Origin: Halanaerobiales bacterium
Lineage (GTDB): Bacteria; Bacillota_F; Halanaerobiia; DY22613
NCBI GenBank assembly: GCA_023128035.1
Contig: JAGMES010000107.1
Span: forward strand, 1 to 14,678
Direction: 5' to 3'
Length of the DNA stretch: 14,678 nt
The notes under the pieces are model-generated. The model was not told the origin of the DNA. It saw nothing but the letters and a program-made list of their open reading frames with translations, and did not search any database. Shown here piece after piece: positions 1-8,756 of the stretch (position 1 is the first letter of the stretch; every line of letters begins with the position of its first letter). The position numbers and the translations under genes were made by a program.

Positions 1-20
1 TTTAGCTGGACGAGTTCACT
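1..20 (+). repeat. Right-end fragment of a structured repeat (copy 1)
   Basis: The first 20 bases, TTTAGCTGGACGAGTTCACT, match the right end of the repeat copy at 11336-11454 exactly and the copy at 12685-12775 with one difference. The match starts in the TTTA loop of the last hairpin, so the rest of the element lies to the left of the window. It ends 28 bases before the phoR stop codon, on the opposite strand. The family resembles IS200/IS605/IS1341 right ends. Whether a transposase or tnpB gene accompanies this copy cannot be seen here. Confidence 0.75.
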
Positions 21-47
21 CTTCTTTATAATATCATCCTAGTTTAC

Positions 48-1808
48 CTATTTCAAGCTTGCACGCTTCAATTTAACGCTAAAAGTAGAACCAACACCAA
101 TTTCACTTTCTACACTGATTTCACCATCATGAGCCTTAATAATATGTTTGACTATACTTAATCCAAGTCCAGTTCCTCCTAATTGACGAGACCTACCTTT
201 GTCTACTCGATAAAAGCGTTCAAAAATTCGAACGATATCCTCTTCTGGAATTCCCATCCCAGTATCTTTCACCTTTGTAATTACCCACTCACCTTCTGCT
301 TTTGCAGTAACAGTAACTTTTCCTTCCTCAGAAGTATATTTAATCCCATTTTCTATTAAATTAATAAAAACTTGATTCAACTGTTCTTCAATCCCCATGA
401 CAGATGGTAAATTTTTAGGAATATGAATTTTTAGGTCAACCTTCTTCTTCTTAGCCTCCGATTTTAAAACTAGTCTTATATTATCGTAAACATGCTGTAA
501 TTGAATAGGTTGCATTTCATATGGCTTTTTTCCTTCCAAACGCGAAAGGGCTAAAAGATCTTCGATCAACTTTGACAGACGTTCACTTTCCTTGTTAATT
601 ACTCCTAAAAATCTCTTGATAACCCCTGGCTTATCTAATTCCATGTCTAAAAGTGTCTCTACATAACCCCGAATGGAGGTAAGCGGTGTTTTCAATTCAT
701 GTGAAACGTTTCCTACAAATTCAGTCCTCATTCGTTCCAGTCGTCTCAATTCTGTTATATCCGTAAAGAGCAACACCATTCCTTTAGTCTCTCCACAATC
801 ACCAATAATCGGAGCTAATTGAGAACGGAGAGTGATCTCACGCGGATAAAGTAAATAAACCTCTGCTTGAGTTGGTTCTAATGTCAAATATGCCTCTTGT
901 AAGATTTCAATCAGTTTTTGGTTCCAATTAATTTCAATCAAACTTTTTCCTTTCACTACTTCTTCATTGACTCCAAACATCTGAGCTGCCGCCGGATTTA
1001 GAATTATTACCTCTTGATCCATATTCAAAGCAATCAATCCATCAGCCATATTGTCCAAAATTGTGGCTAATCTCTCTTTTTCGCTAGTAATCTTTTTAAT
1101 TGTTTCACCCAGCTGAGAAGCCATAAGATTGAACATTCTACTTAATGTGCCAATTTCGTCATTCGAATAAGTATAAATTCTCTCATTCAAATGACCATGA
1201 GCAATTTTTTGGGCTGTTTGTGTAATTCTTTTTATAGGCTCGGTAATACTTTCACTTAGTCTCCAGGCTAGAATAAAAAATACAATAAATGCTACAACAA
1301 AACCCGCTAATAATTGAATAAAAATTTTCGAAGCAGATTCTTCCACTTCTACTAAAGGAATTGCAAGCCGAACATAGCCATAAGGTTCAATCCAGTTGGT
1401 CAAATACTTCATATCAATCTTTAAAGTAGAGCTATAACGAACAGCCCAACCATACTTTTGTTTACGGGATTCAATAATTTCTAGACGATCAGCATGGTTT
1501 TCCATTATTTCTGAATCTTCTTCTGAATCTGCTAAAACTTTGCCATTAGTAGCAATTATCGTAATTCTCCCCTGAGCCATTTTACTTAATTTCAAGACTT
1601 GTTTTTGTAAATTTATCTTATCGTTCTCTTTAAGTGCAGAAAACAAAATTTCACTTATAAGCTGAACATTTTCCTTCATTTCTTTTTCTATATGATGATT
1701 TAAGTTTTGCCTTAAGCTTGTATTTAAAAGTAGTCCAAGAAAAAGTAAGACTAACACTTGTAATATTACAAAAATTGAAATAATTTTCAATCTAACACTA
1801 CTTTTCAT
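48..1808 (-). CDS. phoR: Sensor histidine kinase PhoR (phosphate-type two-component system)
   Basis: This is a membrane sensor kinase of 586 residues that would autophosphorylate and pass phosphate to the regulator encoded just upstream. The visible parts in order are: membrane helix 1 (about 8-30), an extracytoplasmic region (about 31-160), membrane helix 2 (about 162-184), HAMP (185-238), a PAS domain (about 245-350), a HisKA helix with SHELKTP and phospho-acceptor His370, and a HATPase_c domain with N-box NLIENGIKYT (483-492), G1 DTGMGI (515-520) and G2 GGTGLGL (544-550). All catalytic boxes look intact. The start overlaps the phoP stop by 11 bp and has AAGGA upstream, so the two are probably translationally coupled. 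Length and domain order match the PhoR/PnpS type. A WalK-like kinase is the main alternative, because no pst or phoU genes are in view. Confidence 0.88.
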   Translation of the reverse strand: MKSSVRLKIISIFVILQVLVLLFLGLLLNTSLRQNLNHHIEKEMKENVQLISEILFSALKENDKINLQKQVLKLSKMAQGRITIIATNGKVLADSEEDSEIMENHADRLEIIESRKQKYGWAVRYSSTLKIDMKYLTNWIEPYGYVRLAIPLVEVEESASKIFIQLLAGFVVAFIVFFILAWRLSESITEPIKRITQTAQKIAHGHLNERIYTYSNDEIGTLSRMFNLMASQLGETIKKITSEKERLATILDNMADGLIALNMDQEVIILNPAAAQMFGVNEEVVKGKSLIEINWNQKLIEILQEAYLTLEPTQAEVYLLYPREITLRSQLAPIIGDCGETKGMVLLFTDITELRRLERMRTEFVGNVSHELKTPLTSIRGYVETLLDMELDKPGVIKRFLGVINKESERLSKLIEDLLALSRLEGKKPYEMQPIQLQHVYDNIRLVLKSEAKKKKVDLKIHIPKNLPSVMGIEEQLNQVFINLIENGIKYTSEEGKVTVTAKAEGEWVITKVKDTGMGIPEEDIVRIFERFYRVDKGRSRQLGGTGLGLSIVKHIIKAHDGEISVESEIGVGSTFSVKLKRASLK

Positions 1809-2511
1809 TTTTTAATTCCTTAAAGCGATAGCCTACACCACGAACAGTTTCAATATAATCTATATCGGAATTGATATCTTCCATTTTTTTGCGCAAACGT
1901 CTAATGTGCACATCTACAGTTCTGGTATCCCCCATATATTCATAACCCCAAATTTTTTCTAATAAAACATCACGAGTTAAAACCTTACCTGGAGTCATTG
2001 CTAAAGAATAGATAAGTTCAAATTCCTTAGGTGTCAAACCCAATTCAACATCATAAAAAGTCACCAAATAACGTGAAGGATCAATTCTCAAATTCCCAAT
2101 TTTTAGACCATCACGCTGTTCAACTGTTTGAATTTGATTCATTCGCCGAAAAATTGCTTTCACCCTTGCCATTAACTCTCTTGGGCTAAAAGGCTTGGTT
2201 ACATAATCATCTGCACCCATCTCTAACCCCAGCACTTTATCGATTTCTTCACTCCGAGCTGTAAGCATGATGATAGGTATTGAAGAATATTTTTCTGAAT
2301 AACAAAGCTTTTGACAAACTTCCAATCCATCCATTTTAGGTAACATTAAATCAAGAAGAATTAAATCTGGTTTTTGCTCTTCAACCTTTCTTATCGCCTC
2401 TATACCATCAATTGCCTCCACAGTTTCAAAACCCTGTTGTTTCAAATTAAATACTATTAATTCGCGGATGTTATCTTCATCATCTACAACCAGTACTCGA
2501 CCTTTACTCAT
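1798..2511 (-). CDS. phoP: PhoP/PhoB-family response regulator
   Basis: This is an OmpR/PhoB-type DNA-binding response regulator of 237 residues. The receiver domain (about 4-120) has acidic residues D10, D11 and E12, phospho-acceptor D54 in LLDLMLP, T84 in MLTA and K107 in TKPF. A winged-helix output domain follows (about 135-232), ending in the typical TVRGVGYRF. The start was set at the ATG giving MSKGRVLVVDDE because GAGG stands 8 bases before it and family members begin this way. A longer frame starting at 2562 adds 17 residues with a weak ribosome site. It would regulate phosphate-starvation genes, probably including its own operon: see the repeat-type PHO box at 2610-2637. The exact symbol (phoP, phoB or a paralogue) is inferred from pairing with the adjacent kinase. 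Confidence 0.88.
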   Translation of the reverse strand: MSKGRVLVVDDEDNIRELIVFNLKQQGFETVEAIDGIEAIRKVEEQKPDLILLDLMLPKMDGLEVCQKLCYSEKYSSIPIIMLTARSEEIDKVLGLEMGADDYVTKPFSPRELMARVKAIFRRMNQIQTVEQRDGLKIGNLRIDPSRYLVTFYDVELGLTPKEFELIYSLAMTPGKVLTRDVLLEKIWGYEYMGDTRTVDVHIRRLRKKMEDINSDIDYIETVRGVGYRFKELKNEK

Positions 2512-2609
2512 TTTTCTAACCTCGCTCCCTGGTTTTATTCTTATTTTATACAAAAACCTCATTGGTTACCTAAAATATCTTCTTCATCGTAAAGTTTTTT
2601 CCCTTTCAC

Positions 2610-2637
2610 TTAACAAAATTTTAACATAGAATAACTA
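2610..2637. promoter_or_regulatory. Candidate PHO box upstream of phoP
   Basis: TTAACA occurs at 2610-2615 and again at 2621-2626, exactly 11 bases apart. A degenerate third unit, TAACTA, sits in phase at 2632-2637. In Bacillus, PhoP binds TT(A/T/C)ACA direct repeats with this 11-bp period. The units read on the plus strand while phoP runs on the minus strand, about 100 bases away. Autoregulation of phoPR is therefore plausible, but the match is short and lies in AT-rich DNA. No convincing -10/-35 pair for phoP was found next to it. Confidence 0.4.
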
Positions 2638-2638
2638 T

Positions 2639-2739
2639 AATTAAGAATTAAGAATGGAGAATTAAGAATTTTCTCTACCAGCTTCCACTCTAAATACCTA
2701 ATTCTTAATTCTTAACTCTTAATTCTTAATTCTTAACTC
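2639..2739. repeat. TTAAGAA-unit inverted repeat (MITE-like)
   Basis: The left arm (2639-2670) is built from AATTAAGAATTAAGAAT and a further AATTAAGAATT. The right arm (2700-2739) contains many copies of the complement ATTCTTAA, interrupted by CTC. A non-repetitive core of about 30 bases separates them. The arms can fold into a long AT-only hairpin. The structure fills the gap between phoP and the small gene at 2733-2960 and supplies the TAA stop of the latter. It could be a non-autonomous mobile repeat or an expanded simple repeat. Confidence 0.7.
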
Positions 2740-2960
2740 TCCTCTTGATCTTCCACCAGATCACCATTATTATGTAATTTAAGATGCTCTGCTAATACTT
2801 TTTCAGTTTCGTGACGTACATGCAAAACATATTCTTCCTCCTCTTCTTTCTTTTTTTTCAGTTCTTTAAGTTTCTTTTTTACATAAAAATTCGTATAAAC
2901 CAGTGCTAGAGCAGCAACAACTGGGAGCAAAATCATCAGATATATTTTAATTAGTTCCAC
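2733..2960 (-). CDS. Small membrane-anchored charged protein of unknown function
   Basis: This is a 75-residue protein starting at GTG, with an excellent ribosome site (GGAGG, 7 bases before the start). One hydrophobic helix (about 6-26) is followed by a very basic then acidic stretch, KKKLKELKKKKEEEEEY, that probably forms a helix or coiled coil, and an acidic tail ending EDQEES. The topology would be a single membrane anchor with the charged part in the cytoplasm. No family is recognised. The strong ribosome site and the anchor-plus-charged-helix design argue that it is real. The TAA stop lies inside the TTAAGAA repeat, so the original C-terminus may have been altered by that repeat. No clear promoter was found in 2961-3071. 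Confidence 0.65.
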   Translation of the reverse strand: MELIKIYLMILLPVVAALALVYTNFYVKKKLKELKKKKEEEEEYVLHVRHETEKVLAEHLKLHNNGDLVEDQEES

Positions 2961-3071
2961 AAACCCACCTCCCTTTAAAGTAGAAGTGATCTACTTATTT
3001 TATCATATTATTTGACTTCCAATTTAGTTACTTTTACGTTAGCTTCATTTTTAAAGAACTAAAAATTATAC

Positions 3072-3104
3072 AAAAAAAACCACCCATTTATACTCAATGG
3101 ATGG
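3072..3104 (-). terminator. Intrinsic terminator of the glycosyltransferase gene
   Basis: Read on the minus strand, CCATCCATT and AATGGGTGG form a 9-bp stem with one G-U pair and a 7-base loop, followed directly by eight T residues. It starts 10 bases past the stop codon of the gene at 3114-6065. Confidence 0.85.
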
Positions 3105-3113
3105 CCAAAGAAT

Positions 3114-6065
3114 TCACTCTGATTTCTCATTTTTTGAACCCCAACGTAACTTTTTCCAGGATCGTAACAATTGTTTTATAAAATCGATAAAAGGCACTTC
3201 TCTTTCATTACTGAACTCATCTTCTATAAAAAGCTGGCACGGAATTTCTAAAATAGGAACGCGAACAGTTATGCGCTGATAGAGATCATCAAATCTTTCT
3301 TCCCAACCAAATCCTGCAACTTGATGAATACGTTCTTTAATCTTTTCTTCACTCTTTTCTTCAGTTAATTGACCAATGATCTGTGATACCAATTCTATAA
3401 ATTCACTTTCATCATCAGCGTTCTTAACAACCTGACCAAACCTTTCTATCTCCTGATGTTTAAAAGCCACCACCGGTTTTCCCATAGCCAAATAATAGTT
3501 AACTATATATGGGTCAAGATAGGAGTTTAAACCTTTATCTGGATATGGATAAAGCATTATGTCAAAGAAATAAATACTATCCAATAGGTGATCCCATCCC
3601 TTATTGCCTAGGAAATAAAAATTCGGAATCTCTTTCAGTTCATTTAAGTTACATGTAATTTCTCCCATAAAAATAAATGAAACTTCTGGATGTTGAAAAG
3701 CTAACTTTTTTAGTAATTGTTTAGGAAAATATCGATCCAATGTTCCTATAATACCAACCCTGTAACCTGAAAAAGAAATCAGCTCATCTGGCATAGTAAA
3801 ATGACCTTGTAAAAACCGTTCTAAATCTGTAGGATAAAAACCACCTGGACTATATAATAATTTATCCTGATATAACTCTAATTCTTTTAAGCGTAAACGA
3901 GAAGCAACAATAATCAAATCTGCATCTTTTACAATGGATTTTTCCTCATCTACAAATTTTTCTTTCAATTGCTGAAAGTTTTCCATTTCCTCTTTCATCA
4001 AAATTTCGGGGACTGTGTAAATTAAAAGCCGATTCTCAATATGCTTTATTACTGGTTCCCACCACGGAGATTCTACTATTAAGATTGGATTTTCTATCCC
4101 CCATTCAGCAATTTGAGTTTTTAATTCCTGCATCAAATCAATCCTGCGACCAACATTAGACAAATTGTGATATATCGTACCAGTCCCTTTCAAAACATAA
4201 AGATATTGATTCTGTCCTAAACTCTGAGGAGGTAAAGAAGCACAATAAGGTTCAACATAAACTACTTTCTGACCATGTCTGGCAAAGTAATCTACCATTG
4301 CTTCTGTTCTTTGTGCTTTTTTTTGCCATGGATGAAGGCTTAATATAATAATTCCATCAATTATTCGTTCTGGAATTTTATCTTGAATTAAAACACCCCA
4401 CTTTTCTTCAAAATATTCTTCACTCTGAGAGTAAAAATGTTTTCTAAGTTCTAAGTTATCTTCTTCCTCAATCTGATATAAGCTACTATTATTATGTAAT
4501 ATCACAGATTCAGAACAATAGCTTACTACATATCCTTTCTCCTGAATTCTTAAAGAATAATCAAGATTCTCATAATGAAGGTAAAATTTTTCATCTAATA
4601 GACCAACTCTATTCAAATTATCTCTTTTGATAATTACACATCCACCTGTTGGATCAGAAGAAAGAGGGTTCTGTTCTTCTATCAAAGATTCAGAGTGTTT
4701 ATTCTTACGAGGTACGACCATTCCTACCTCTGGCTTTTGAATCTCCTCTAATAGAGGGCTCAACCAATTTTCTGTAACCTGAATATCACCGTGAAGAAGA
4801 CATATATACTTTCCTTTTCCAGCAAGGATGCCCTGATTACAGGCTTTCGCAAAACCTGTATTCTGCTGATTGAGAATTAAACAAATTCCCTCTTCTTTTT
4901 TAAGATATTCTAAACTTTCATCCTCACTATTATTATCCACAACGATAATCCGATGAGGCTCATGGGTATATTCACGTAAAGATGTAAGACATTCTCTAAT
5001 CTGAATACCTGAATTACAATTCACAATTACCAGATCAATTAATCGATTTGCGTTTGCATCGAAATTTAAATCTTTCATTTTCATTCGGTTCAAAAGAGAT
5101 GTCGTTTCCCAAAGTTTTTCAAGGTTCTGAAGGCTTTGTTCTAAGTTATAGTTTTGAGATGTTTTTGGTCCTTGTATTTTTAACTGCTCCCTAATCTTAC
5201 CTATTTTAACCACATTTAAAATCGATAACGCAATCTCTTTAGGAACAAGTGATTTTAACATCAAGCAGTTATTTCTATCATGTGCATAACTCACTACTCC
5301 AGGATGCGTTAATAGAACAAGTGGAAGTCCTAACGCCATTACCTCTAAAGGAAGTAATGAAAATTTCTCATCTCCAGGAATATGAATAAATAGATCAGAA
5401 TCTTGATAGTATTGAATTCGTTCTTTTAAACCTGGTTTTACCTTAACTTCAATAGGAAAAGTTGCTTTAAACTCCAAATTATGATCAACAATCAATCTAA
5501 CCTTTAAAGGTTCCAATGCCATTCTTGCCATCTCTAAACCAAAGAGAACAGCTTTAATTGCCTCAGGATGCTCGTTAAAAAGGGAGATCGTAATTCTCCG
5601 ATCCTCTCGTTCCAACTGGTTTATTTTAAAACATTCTAACTTTAATCCTGGTTGAATCAGTTCTCCTTCTATTCCAGCCCTAGCAAGTTCATCTTTTACT
5701 TTAGGAAACAAGGTAAAAACTCGAATCTCATTATTAAGCTGATAGTTCTCAAAATATTGGGCTGGCTCTGTTATATCCTCTTCTAAAGCCAGCCAGATTT
5801 GTACACACGTCTGATGCAGATCTTCTTTCAACAAATTTTCCAGACGATTACTAATTAATACATCTGCTATAATCTCATAACTTCCTTCCTCATACCAGAT
5901 ACGCTTAGATACATTTTCTACAATATAGTCATCCAATTCTTGATCCTGGACCAATAACTCAACATCATAACCTCTCAAAGCTAATCCATCAGCAAAAGAG
6001 GATAAAATCTCTGGTGTATTGCGATCAAAGCCAACTTTCGGGTCTAACCAGAACACTATTTTCAT
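3114..6065 (-). CDS. Multidomain glycosyltransferase (GT4-like / GT2 / GT4-like)
   Basis: This is a cytoplasmic glycosyltransferase of 983 residues, probably building a cell-surface or spore glycan. Three regions are visible. Residues about 1-325 look like a GT-B (group 1) transferase, with LPLEVMALGLPLVLLTHPG near 238-256. Residues about 343-560 are a GT2 (GT-A) domain: DLVIVNCNSG, VVDNNSEDES (375-384), HGDI in the DxD position (425-428), and a YENLDYSLR motif near 498-506. Residues about 570-935 form another GT-B-like region with IVASRLRLKELE and a late YYLAMGKPVVAF segment. The start is the ATG giving MKIVFWLDPK, because AGGAGG stands 8 bases before it. A start 25 codons upstream sits next to a terminator hairpin and was rejected. 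Acceptor and sugar donor cannot be told. No glycan operon surrounds it. Confidence 0.82.
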   Translation of the reverse strand: MKIVFWLDPKVGFDRNTPEILSSFADGLALRGYDVELLVQDQELDDYIVENVSKRIWYEEGSYEIIADVLISNRLENLLKEDLHQTCVQIWLALEEDITEPAQYFENYQLNNEIRVFTLFPKVKDELARAGIEGELIQPGLKLECFKINQLEREDRRITISLFNEHPEAIKAVLFGLEMARMALEPLKVRLIVDHNLEFKATFPIEVKVKPGLKERIQYYQDSDLFIHIPGDEKFSLLPLEVMALGLPLVLLTHPGVVSYAHDRNNCLMLKSLVPKEIALSILNVVKIGKIREQLKIQGPKTSQNYNLEQSLQNLEKLWETTSLLNRMKMKDLNFDANANRLIDLVIVNCNSGIQIRECLTSLREYTHEPHRIIVVDNNSEDESLEYLKKEEGICLILNQQNTGFAKACNQGILAGKGKYICLLHGDIQVTENWLSPLLEEIQKPEVGMVVPRKNKHSESLIEEQNPLSSDPTGGCVIIKRDNLNRVGLLDEKFYLHYENLDYSLRIQEKGYVVSYCSESVILHNNSSLYQIEEEDNLELRKHFYSQSEEYFEEKWGVLIQDKIPERIIDGIIILSLHPWQKKAQRTEAMVDYFARHGQKVVYVEPYCASLPPQSLGQNQYLYVLKGTGTIYHNLSNVGRRIDLMQELKTQIAEWGIENPILIVESPWWEPVIKHIENRLLIYTVPEILMKEEMENFQQLKEKFVDEEKSIVKDADLIIVASRLRLKELELYQDKLLYSPGGFYPTDLERFLQGHFTMPDELISFSGYRVGIIGTLDRYFPKQLLKKLAFQHPEVSFIFMGEITCNLNELKEIPNFYFLGNKGWDHLLDSIYFFDIMLYPYPDKGLNSYLDPYIVNYYLAMGKPVVAFKHQEIERFGQVVKNADDESEFIELVSQIIGQLTEEKSEEKIKERIHQVAGFGWEERFDDLYQRITVRVPILEIPCQLFIEDEFSNEREVPFIDFIKQLLRSWKKLRWGSKNEKSE

Positions 6066-6141
6066 AGCACTACCCTCCTTCCTCAAAGCCACAAGTTTGC
6101 TATCTATTAATATATATGTTTTAGTAGAGAAAATAGGCATA

Positions 6142-6178
6142 AAAAATAGTCTATTCCCATTGCGAATAGGCTATTTTT
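6142..6178 (-). terminator. Second hairpin downstream of the protease gene
   Basis: AAAAATAGTCTATTC (6142-6156) pairs with GAATAGGCTATTTTT (6164-6178) with a single mismatch around a 7-base loop. On the minus strand it ends in a run of T, so it can terminate transcripts from the protease gene. It is nearly symmetrical and could act on the plus strand too. Confidence 0.65.
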
Positions 6179-6210
6179 AAACTATTAAGATTTTCGGTCA
6201 TTCAAAATTA

Positions 6211-6234
6211 CCCCCTTATCAAAAGACAAGGGGG
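6211..6234 (-). terminator. GC-rich hairpin just after the protease stop
   Basis: CCCCCTTATC and GACAAGGGGG form a 10-bp stem with a 4-base AAAA/TTTT loop and one wobble or mismatch, 13 bases past the stop codon. On the minus strand the following tract, TAATTTTG, is a poor T run, so it may act with the hairpin at 6142-6178 or protect the mRNA 3' end. Confidence 0.6.
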
Positions 6235-6247
6235 GTTTTCAAAACTA

Positions 6248-8497
6248 TTAGTTAACAGTTATATTAAATTTAAGTGAAGCATTGTTACCACTCTCAATAA
6301 CTTTAACATAATATGTTCCTGTGTTTAAAGTAGTTGTAATCTTGGAATAAGAATCAGTCCCGCTATTATCATCATAGCTTACTTGATTCCAGTTATAGTC
6401 ATACACATAAAGTTCTGTATCACATGCACTGCTATATAAACTGGTTTCAATAGTATATGTTCCAGTGCTGCTAACTGCTAATTCATAATATTTTTCTGTT
6501 CCAGTTGGATAATCAGTAGATTTACTACTACCAGAGTTAATATCTTCAAAGATACGAAGAGTTGTTTCTGGGTCACCAAGAAGACAGAATTCTTCAAACT
6601 CAGTTAAAGTAATATCATCACTGCTTGAATAGCTAGTAAGCATGTACATCTTACCATAATTCAAAATAGCTCCAAAATGTAAGTTTCTGCTATTTGCTGC
6701 AGATTTAAAATCTGGGAAGATTGAATCATAAAAACCTTTACAAAGAGCATCATTCCAACCACTATAACTTACTCTTGTTGCACCAATAACACCTACAGCA
6801 CCAGCATTTTGCTTACGGATAAATACTTCTGATAGACACTCATAATCTGCACTATGGAAATCTGTTTCACTATCGAACCATGCAGTCATACAGTTAATAG
6901 TAAAGATTAATGGGTAAATATCGGAGTTTGTAAAGTTAGAAGCTTCAACAGTAGACAAATATGGTTCTCCCCAACCATCCCAACTGTTACCCATATTTCT
7001 GGAAGCACCATGGTCTCTATGGTTAACAATTACTTTACCTGAATTTACTGCATCAATAACTGTTTGAGTCGCAACAGTAGGATCTAAGAAGTTAACTGTA
7101 CTTGGAACTGGAGTTCCATCATAGTAATACAATGCTGGAGAACCATCAGTCTTCACGTAAGAAGTAATAGTATTGAATTGCTTACTCTTTAACAAGTCAT
7201 TAACTTCTTCTGAAGTCTGTAAGAACCAACGATCTGCAGTTCCATCTCTAGAATCATCTTGGAAATAACCTGCAACTAAAACCTCATCATACCAGTAAGT
7301 ATTGTCAACTGCATGTTGTTCATAATCTAAAATCTTACTAATCATAATATTAGCTTCAGTAGCTGTTCTTGCAGGAAGACGTCCTACATAGATATCTGGA
7401 TAGTAATCGCTTCCATCTACAGCTGCATAATAAAGGTCAGTACCTGTATAAGTCTTGTGATATGGATGAGTAGTTCTATAATATACAGGAACTTGAGGAG
7501 CATCACCTAATAATAATACATAAGTTGGAGCTGGATCCCAATAAACGTATGCACCCATGATATAACTAGCAATCGCATTAGCAGTAGTACCAATTTCTGA
7601 TAACTTAGTTACTTGTGTTTGAAGACCTTTTTGAGCCTTCCAGTTTGCTAAAGTAACTGCTTCATTATAGAAATCATCTGGAGTGATAATTAAGTAATCA
7701 GCTCCACCAGCGGTTTGAATTGGTGTTGGTAATGGAGTTGGATCTGGTGTTACTACACCACCACCACCACCTCCACCTTTTTCTGGTAAAGGTTCTGGAT
7801 TTGAATGATAATTTAAAACTAATGGTTGAAGCATTGAATCAAAAGCTTCGGACTTTAATCTTTTTTCACCTTTTACCTTTGAAGGCTTGTCATATTTTAT
7901 TTTTACTCTTAAGTTTGAGTAAACTTTCAATTCTTTTGTAACAGGATTGTATTGAACTGGTTGAGCAACAACTTTAAGTAATCTGTGACCTCTAACAATC
8001 ATTTCATCTTCTACAAATGCAAGCTCAGAAGGATAAAAAGCATTTGTGGAATATGCAGTTTCATCTTTTGTAAATTCTACTGTATCTTTAAACTCTGCTA
8101 TATCTGGCGCAGGAGCTTGAGCTGGATATACGTTATAATTTTCAATAACGTCATATTTTGAAGCTTTAACCTGTATAGTATAGTTAACGCCAAATGGAAT
8201 CTCGATAAATTGACAAACCACAGGAACTCCTGGTTTACCAACCTCAACTTTATGAGCACCATCAATAACTTCTAACTTTTTATAGAGCATACCTTTTTCG
8301 TCAATACTGATTTGCTTCATTCCAGGTACGTCAACATCAAAATCAATACCATTTAAATCTTCTTTTAACAATTTAACCTTTACACCAGACTGTTGAGAAC
8401 CATCAAATGATACCCACTCAGTTTTTGCACTTGCAAAAGAACCAACCATTAATGCAAAAATCATAGCTAAACTCAAAATCCATACTACTCTTTTCAT
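6248..8497 (-). CDS. Secreted C25 family (gingipain-like) cysteine protease with PPC domain
   Basis: This is an exported cysteine protease precursor of 749 residues. A signal peptide (MKRVVWILSLAM..., predicted cleavage after SFASA, residue 24) is followed by a propeptide-like region (about 30-235), a flexible linker with seven Gly then a Pro/Thr stretch (about 240-262), the peptidase C25 domain (about 265-650) and a C-terminal bacterial pre-peptidase (PPC) beta-domain (about 665-749). In the catalytic domain, His496 in NHRDHG and Cys536 in FTINC fit the gingipain His/Cys dyad, and LLGDPETTLR (639-648) is the usual family ending. No sortase motif or S-layer domain is visible, so it is probably released. 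A near-consensus promoter lies 170 bases upstream, and the ribosome site is a run of G just before the ATG. Substrate specificity cannot be deduced. Confidence 0.88.
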   Translation of the reverse strand: MKRVVWILSLAMIFALMVGSFASAKTEWVSFDGSQQSGVKVKLLKEDLNGIDFDVDVPGMKQISIDEKGMLYKKLEVIDGAHKVEVGKPGVPVVCQFIEIPFGVNYTIQVKASKYDVIENYNVYPAQAPAPDIAEFKDTVEFTKDETAYSTNAFYPSELAFVEDEMIVRGHRLLKVVAQPVQYNPVTKELKVYSNLRVKIKYDKPSKVKGEKRLKSEAFDSMLQPLVLNYHSNPEPLPEKGGGGGGGVVTPDPTPLPTPIQTAGGADYLIITPDDFYNEAVTLANWKAQKGLQTQVTKLSEIGTTANAIASYIMGAYVYWDPAPTYVLLLGDAPQVPVYYRTTHPYHKTYTGTDLYYAAVDGSDYYPDIYVGRLPARTATEANIMISKILDYEQHAVDNTYWYDEVLVAGYFQDDSRDGTADRWFLQTSEEVNDLLKSKQFNTITSYVKTDGSPALYYYDGTPVPSTVNFLDPTVATQTVIDAVNSGKVIVNHRDHGASRNMGNSWDGWGEPYLSTVEASNFTNSDIYPLIFTINCMTAWFDSETDFHSADYECLSEVFIRKQNAGAVGVIGATRVSYSGWNDALCKGFYDSIFPDFKSAANSRNLHFGAILNYGKMYMLTSYSSSDDITLTEFEEFCLLGDPETTLRIFEDINSGSSKSTDYPTGTEKYYELAVSSTGTYTIETSLYSSACDTELYVYDYNWNQVSYDDNSGTDSYSKITTTLNTGTYYVKVIESGNNASLKFNITVN

Positions 8498-8665
8498 TCC
8501 TACTCCCCCCTCAAAAAAGTTTGATTTTAACCGTACTCTACCCTTACACTACTCCTCTTTTAAATTAAACGTTAACCTCCTCTCGTTTTTTTCACTCATA
8601 TTGTAAAATATGTGTAAAAACAAACTTTTTATTATTTATTTTCTATATATTGTATTTGCAGTTTT
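8498..8665 (-). promoter_or_regulatory. Long 5' leader of the protease gene
   Basis: About 160 transcribed bases separate the promoter from the ATG. The leader holds two extra Shine-Dalgarno-like tracts on the minus strand, GAGAGGAGG (8576-8584) and AGAGGAG (8552-8558), in addition to the one used by the gene. No credible leader peptide follows either, and no known riboswitch fold was recognised. Confidence 0.4.
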
Positions 8666-8694
8666 AGTATAACTTATTTCTGCAAATGTGTCAA
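8666..8694 (-). promoter_or_regulatory. Sigma-A promoter of the protease gene
   Basis: On the minus strand TTGACA (8689-8694) and TATACT (8666-8671) are separated by exactly 17 bases. The -35 box is perfect consensus and the -10 box matches five of six positions. It points at the protease gene. Confidence 0.85.
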
Positions 8695-8756
8695 TAGGGA
8701 TTATTAATTTATTCTTAAAGAGTTTTTTTCGAAATTACTTTCTTAAGTTTACTTAC

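Noticed and set aside
2639..2739. CRISPR-like array
   Set aside because: The repeated units are contiguous heptads in inverted arms without unique spacers of regular length.
7720..7941. Open frame on the plus strand with a His-rich stretch
   Set aside because: It lies opposite the Gly/Pro linker and prodomain of the protease gene. The His run is the complement of the poly-Gly codons, and there is no ribosome site.
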